Source: Gemmatimonadaceae bacterium
Lineage (GTDB): Bacteria; Gemmatimonadota; Gemmatimonadetes; Gemmatimonadales; Gemmatimonadaceae
Length of the DNA: 16,486 nucleotides
Reading direction: 5' to 3'
Assembly (NCBI GenBank): GCA_013816695.1
Contig: JACDDZ010000004.1
Location: 18,226 to 34,711, forward strand
The position numbers and the translations under genes are program-made. Numbering within the stretch: the stretch's first letter is position 1; the number at the start of each line of letters is the position of its first letter. The notes under the pieces were generated by a model. That model saw nothing but the letters and a program-made list of their open reading frames with translations, made no database searches and was not told the DNA's origin. This document shows positions 13,802 to 16,486 of this stretch, piece by piece.

Positions 13802-15018
13802 GACGCAGCTCCCGCGGTAGCATCTGTTTCCAGATGTGCGAAGCGATGACGAAGTCGCGCCGTAAGGGTGGGGCCGAGATAGATATCTGCTACCGTATCG
13901 TCGAATACAAGCTCGCGCACTGTCCCGGACACTTTTACCTGTCCGTCAAACATGATGTACGCTCGGTCAACGATGTCGAGTGTCTGTTCAACGTTGTGAT
14001 CGCTAATGAGAACGCCAATGCCGCGATGTCGCAGCCCGGCTACGATTGTCTGAATGTCATGCACTGCTATTGGATCCACACCTGCGAACGGTTCGTCCAG
14101 CATCATGAACTTTGGATCTGTCACAAGTGCACGCGTAATTTCGAGCCTTCTGCGCTCACCCCCCGACAACGCGTACGCCATGCTTTTCCGCAGCCGCTTG
14201 ATGCTCAGTTCGTCCAGTAGCTTTTCCAGTCTTTCTTCGCGCTCGGAATTCGTGAGCGGAAGGGTCTCCAGGATTGCTAGAATATTGTCCTCGACGGAAA
14301 GCTTCCGAAAGATTGACGGCTCCTGCGAAAGATATCCAATGCCCCGGCGGGCGCGCTTGTACATGGGCATTCCCGTGATATCTTCGCCATCCAGCATGAT
14401 CTTACCGGCGTTGGGCTGAATCAGGCCCACGATCATGTAGAAGGTCGTCGTCTTCCCGGCCCCGTTAGGGCCCAGTAGTCCAACGATCTCGCCCTGTTGC
14501 AATCGTAAGGCCACGTCCTTGACGACATTTCTGCGCTTGTACGTCTTGAGCAAACCCACAGCTTCGAGCACGCTGTTGCCGATGGAAACAACCGGTGTTT
14601 GAGCAGCGACAACCGCGTGGTCTCCCGTGTGGCTTATTGCTTCGGCCATGTCTGATCTATGGCCGGACAGCTCGGTCCACAGCCGCACCTCAACGCGCAG
14701 CGCTGCGTCAAAATCCTCTAGCTCCCCGGATTCGAGCGTCACAATTCCTTCGGAGAGAAGACGGGGCATCACAGACTGGGCAAGATGGTCTCGTACCTCA
14801 TCGAGCCCAAGCCGGCCTGCATGCGCTTCAACGTCCTTCCCTTCCGAGCGAAGCACGCGGATGTAGTTATCGCGATACTGGATTGCTACGTCATTGAGGA
14901 TTGCGCGGCCACTTGCATCTGCCGCGCGCACAATCGCAGCGAGACCCAGTCCCACAGACCGGTCATCGCCCGCGAACCTTTCCACAATCCTTTGGATCGC
15001 GTCGGGAAGCGTTGTCAT
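13798..15018 (-). CDS. lptB: LPS-transport ATPase LptB with an N-terminal extension
   Basis: A 406-residue protein; LptB is usually about 240. The ABC domain starts near residue 149. It has Walker [11 protein letters not shown] (183-192), a Q-loop at [18 protein letters not shown] (229-246), signature LSGGERRR (284-291), Walker B FMMLDEP (304-310), D-loop GVDP and switch H341. The sequences [12 protein letters not shown] and [11 protein letters not shown] are typical of LptB, the ATPase that powers LPS extraction with LptFG and LptC. Residues 1-147 are an unrecognised, helix-rich, charged domain. The ATG overlaps the upstream gene by four bases (ATGA), which supports the long start. A shorter start at M124 is possible. 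Confidence 0.93.
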   Translation of the reverse strand: MTTLPDAIQRIVERFAGDDRSVGLGLAAIVRAADASGRAILNDVAIQYRDNYIRVLRSEGKDVEAHAGRLGLDEVRDHLAQSVMPRLLSEGIVTLESGELEDFDAALRVEVRLWTELSGHRSDMAEAISHTGDHAVVAAQTPVVSIGNSVLEAVGLLKTYKRRNVVKDVALRLQQGEIVGLLGPNGAGKTTTFYMIVGLIQPNAGKIMLDGEDITGMPMYKRARRGIGYLSQEPSIFRKLSVEDNILAILETLPLTNSEREERLEKLLDELSIKRLRKSMAYALSGGERRRLEITRALVTDPKFMMLDEPFAGVDPIAVHDIQTIVAGLRHRGIGVLISDHNVEQTLDIVDRAYIMFDGQVKVSGTVRELVFDDTVADIYLGPTLTARLRHRFAHLETDATAGAAS

Positions 15019-16304
15019 TGTTTTGGGCGTGTGGGCTCGAGAACCACACCTCCGGCTTTTTCCGACACCGTGACTATATCCAGTCTTCCATCCGTGAACG
15101 CAGCTGTAATGACCCTTCCACGAACATAATTGATTGTGGGTGGCCCTTTGATGCGAGATTCGCCGGGCATCTGGTAGTATGACCGGGCGTCGCCAGTGGC
15201 CACCACTTGCTTCGGGACAGTCCTGGCAGCTGTATCTGCTGACGCCTTTGCAAACCGGGCGACGATAGTGTCGGCCTGCATCCAGTCCCGTTCGCTGGAT
15301 ATGACTTTGGAAGTATCGGGGACGCTGTTCATGTACGCCATCCGCATCGCCCGCATCTCCTTGAGAGTGCGTCCATCCATGATTACATGAATCGAATCCG
15401 CACGGATCTCCCGGTCCGGTGACAGTGCGTGCGCCCGTTTAGGTCCCCATGCAAAAAGCTGATCGAGCTGGTTTGCGGTGATTCGCATGTCGATCGAGTC
15501 GGCCACGAGCTCGAGGTCCTGGCTTAGAAGGTGTCCCGACGGAGTGGAGAGCACGCGCTGTAGCTGGCGGTTCCTGGAATAAAGGTCGATGACGCCACCT
15601 GTGAGCGTGAATGGGCGATCGCGCGTGCTTTTTACCTGAGGAGAGCGCATGAGGCGCGCAAATTCTTTTTCGCTGTCGAGAAATGCCGAATCACCCTTTG
15701 CTTCCAGCCCGGGACGTGTGAGCTCGACCTGGCCTGACGCATACACCAGACTGTCGCCCTCCGTGACGATCATGTTTGCGTTGACAAGCGTCGGCACCTG
15801 CCCGCTGCCGGCCGTGTCACGCTGGAGCAGGCGCAGAGTCGGGCGTCCGGTGGCCACCAGGCGCGCAGTAGTGCGAGGCGGAACGGCGCGAAAATAATCC
15901 GCCGTCGGTCCCCGCATGGTGCTGCCATTGGACAGAACGGCGACGACGTTTCCCTCTGCATGCAGCCGGTTCTCAGCCTGGAAATAGGTCATCCTGTCGG
16001 AGTTCACTGTTGCACGCGGCTCATGATAGCGCACAGACCCAATCAGGAAAAGCAGCTGCTGGTCCGGATAATACTCGGCACTGTCCGCACGCAGCTCATT
16101 GCCCTGTCCCTCACACTGCGCAACAACTCCCTTCCCGATGAACATGTTCTGGTTTCCGGAGGGAATGCGCTGGAAGGTCACCGTGGTTGGACCCGTGGGG
16201 CCCGTATTGGGGAATACGAGGTCGCAGTTTCTGGGAAGATCCTGCGCTGCCACTGAACGCGATGCGGCCGCGGCGAAAAACGCCGCGAGAATGAAAATCC
16301 TCAC
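15015..16304 (-). CDS. OstA/LptA-like periplasmic protein
   Basis: A 429-residue protein from GTG 16304. A signal peptide ([20 protein letters not shown], cut near residue 20) sends it to the periplasm. The rest shows repeated beta-strand patterns of the OstA/LptA jellyroll family: [64 protein letters not shown] and [23 protein letters not shown]. It should form part of the bridge that carries LPS across the periplasm. It is over twice the length of E. coli LptA (about 185), so it could span more of the periplasm alone or include an LptD-like part. It overlaps lptC and lptB by four bases each. Confidence 0.85.
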   Translation of the reverse strand: MRIFILAAFFAAAASRSVAAQDLPRNCDLVFPNTGPTGPTTVTFQRIPSGNQNMFIGKGVVAQCEGQGNELRADSAEYYPDQQLLFLIGSVRYHEPRATVNSDRMTYFQAENRLHAEGNVVAVLSNGSTMRGPTADYFRAVPPRTTARLVATGRPTLRLLQRDTAGSGQVPTLVNANMIVTEGDSLVYASGQVELTRPGLEAKGDSAFLDSEKEFARLMRSPQVKSTRDRPFTLTGGVIDLYSRNRQLQRVLSTPSGHLLSQDLELVADSIDMRITANQLDQLFAWGPKRAHALSPDREIRADSIHVIMDGRTLKEMRAMRMAYMNSVPDTSKVISSERDWMQADTIVARFAKASADTAARTVPKQVVATGDARSYYQMPGESRIKGPPTINYVRGRVITAAFTDGRLDIVTVSEKAGGVVLEPTRPKQ

Positions 16305-16486
16305 TGATCTCCGGAGGGCGGAGCAGTCGAAGTTTCGCCAGCCGAACCGCGTGCACCCTTCAGGACGCGAACGTTGTTCATGTTGGGATCAGCGCGAAAG
16401 CCAATTCCCTCCAGTCTTCGGCCAGGCTCAGTGAGCACGAAAGCACTGTCGCTCGCCACTTCGTTGACGCCGGGGTCATAGCGCAG
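16301..16486 (-). CDS. lptC: LptC-like protein, C-terminal end (partial)
   Basis: The last 61 residues of a gene that continues beyond the right edge. The frame reads LRYDPGVNEVASDSAFVLTE, then GRRLEGIGFRADPNMNNVRV, and ends in a flexible Ser/Ala/Pro/Gly tail. The GxGFxADPNMNNVRVLKGARG pattern is the C-terminal strand region of LptC, the bitopic membrane protein that accepts LPS from LptBFG. Its TGA overlaps the GTG of the OstA-like gene (GTGA). The assignment rests on this motif and on its place next to lptA and lptB. Confidence 0.8.
   Translation of the reverse strand: MRYDPGVNEVASDSAFVLTEPGRRLEGIGFRADPNMNNVRVLKGARGSAGETSTAPPSGDQ

Noticed and set aside
1..16486. CRISPR array, rRNA genes, IS element or riboswitch
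   Set aside because: I saw no spaced direct repeats, rRNA segments, transposase frames with terminal repeats or recognised riboswitch cores.

Overview
The window looks like a chromosomal segment of a diderm bacterium with moderately GC-rich DNA. It holds an LPS-transport gene block (lptC end, a long lptA/ostA-like gene, lptB, rpoN), gpsA, surE-pcm, dapF and several polyprenyl-sugar glycosyltransferases. The gene mix would fit Gemmatimonadota, but that is inference from recalled gene content and not from a marker gene.

Left arm (1-3226, plus strand). A tightly packed set: the 3' end of gpsA, a MerR-type regulator, a soluble GT2 glycosyltransferase, surE, pcm, a small unrecognised acidic protein and an acylphosphatase. 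Genes overlap or are only a few bases apart. Facing it, 3 bp away on the minus strand, is a Tat-exported beta-helix (pectate-lyase-like) protein (3230-4834).

Middle (4835-6174). This is the most unusual part. A tRNA-Arg(CCT) gene is cut in two inside its anticodon loop: the 5' half lies at 4859-4896 and the 3' half at 5161-5202. The halves are separated by exactly 270 bp and share a 6-bp direct repeat, TTCCTA. The 270-bp insert carries a complete, different tRNA-Arg with the same CCT anticodon (4900-4973). This resembles a very small or eroded integrative element that destroyed a tRNA gene and brought its own replacement. Then come a membrane-anchored TPR protein, a strong rho-independent terminator and a 28-bp sequence (5998-6025) that reads as the chromosome-dimer resolution site dif (XerC arm, 6-bp centre, XerD arm).

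Right arm (6175-16486, minus strand). Everything runs leftward: lptC (partial), lptA/ostA-like, lptB with an unexplained ~145-residue N-terminal extension, rpoN, a CsbB/GtrB-like membrane GT2, a GT4 glycosyltransferase, a 61-bp gap with two hairpins, then a YfhO-family membrane protein, a dolichol/polyprenol-phosphate-mannose-synthase-like GT2 and dapF. Stop/start overlaps of 1-8 bp indicate translational coupling.

Genes on both sides point toward the dif-like site, except the beta-helix gene. This is the pattern expected where the two replication forks meet, so the window probably spans the replication terminus. Functionally, the right arm links LPS transport, sigma-54 and lipid-linked sugar transfer in the envelope. 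The left arm is housekeeping, covering phospholipid precursor supply, stationary-phase repair and small phosphatases.
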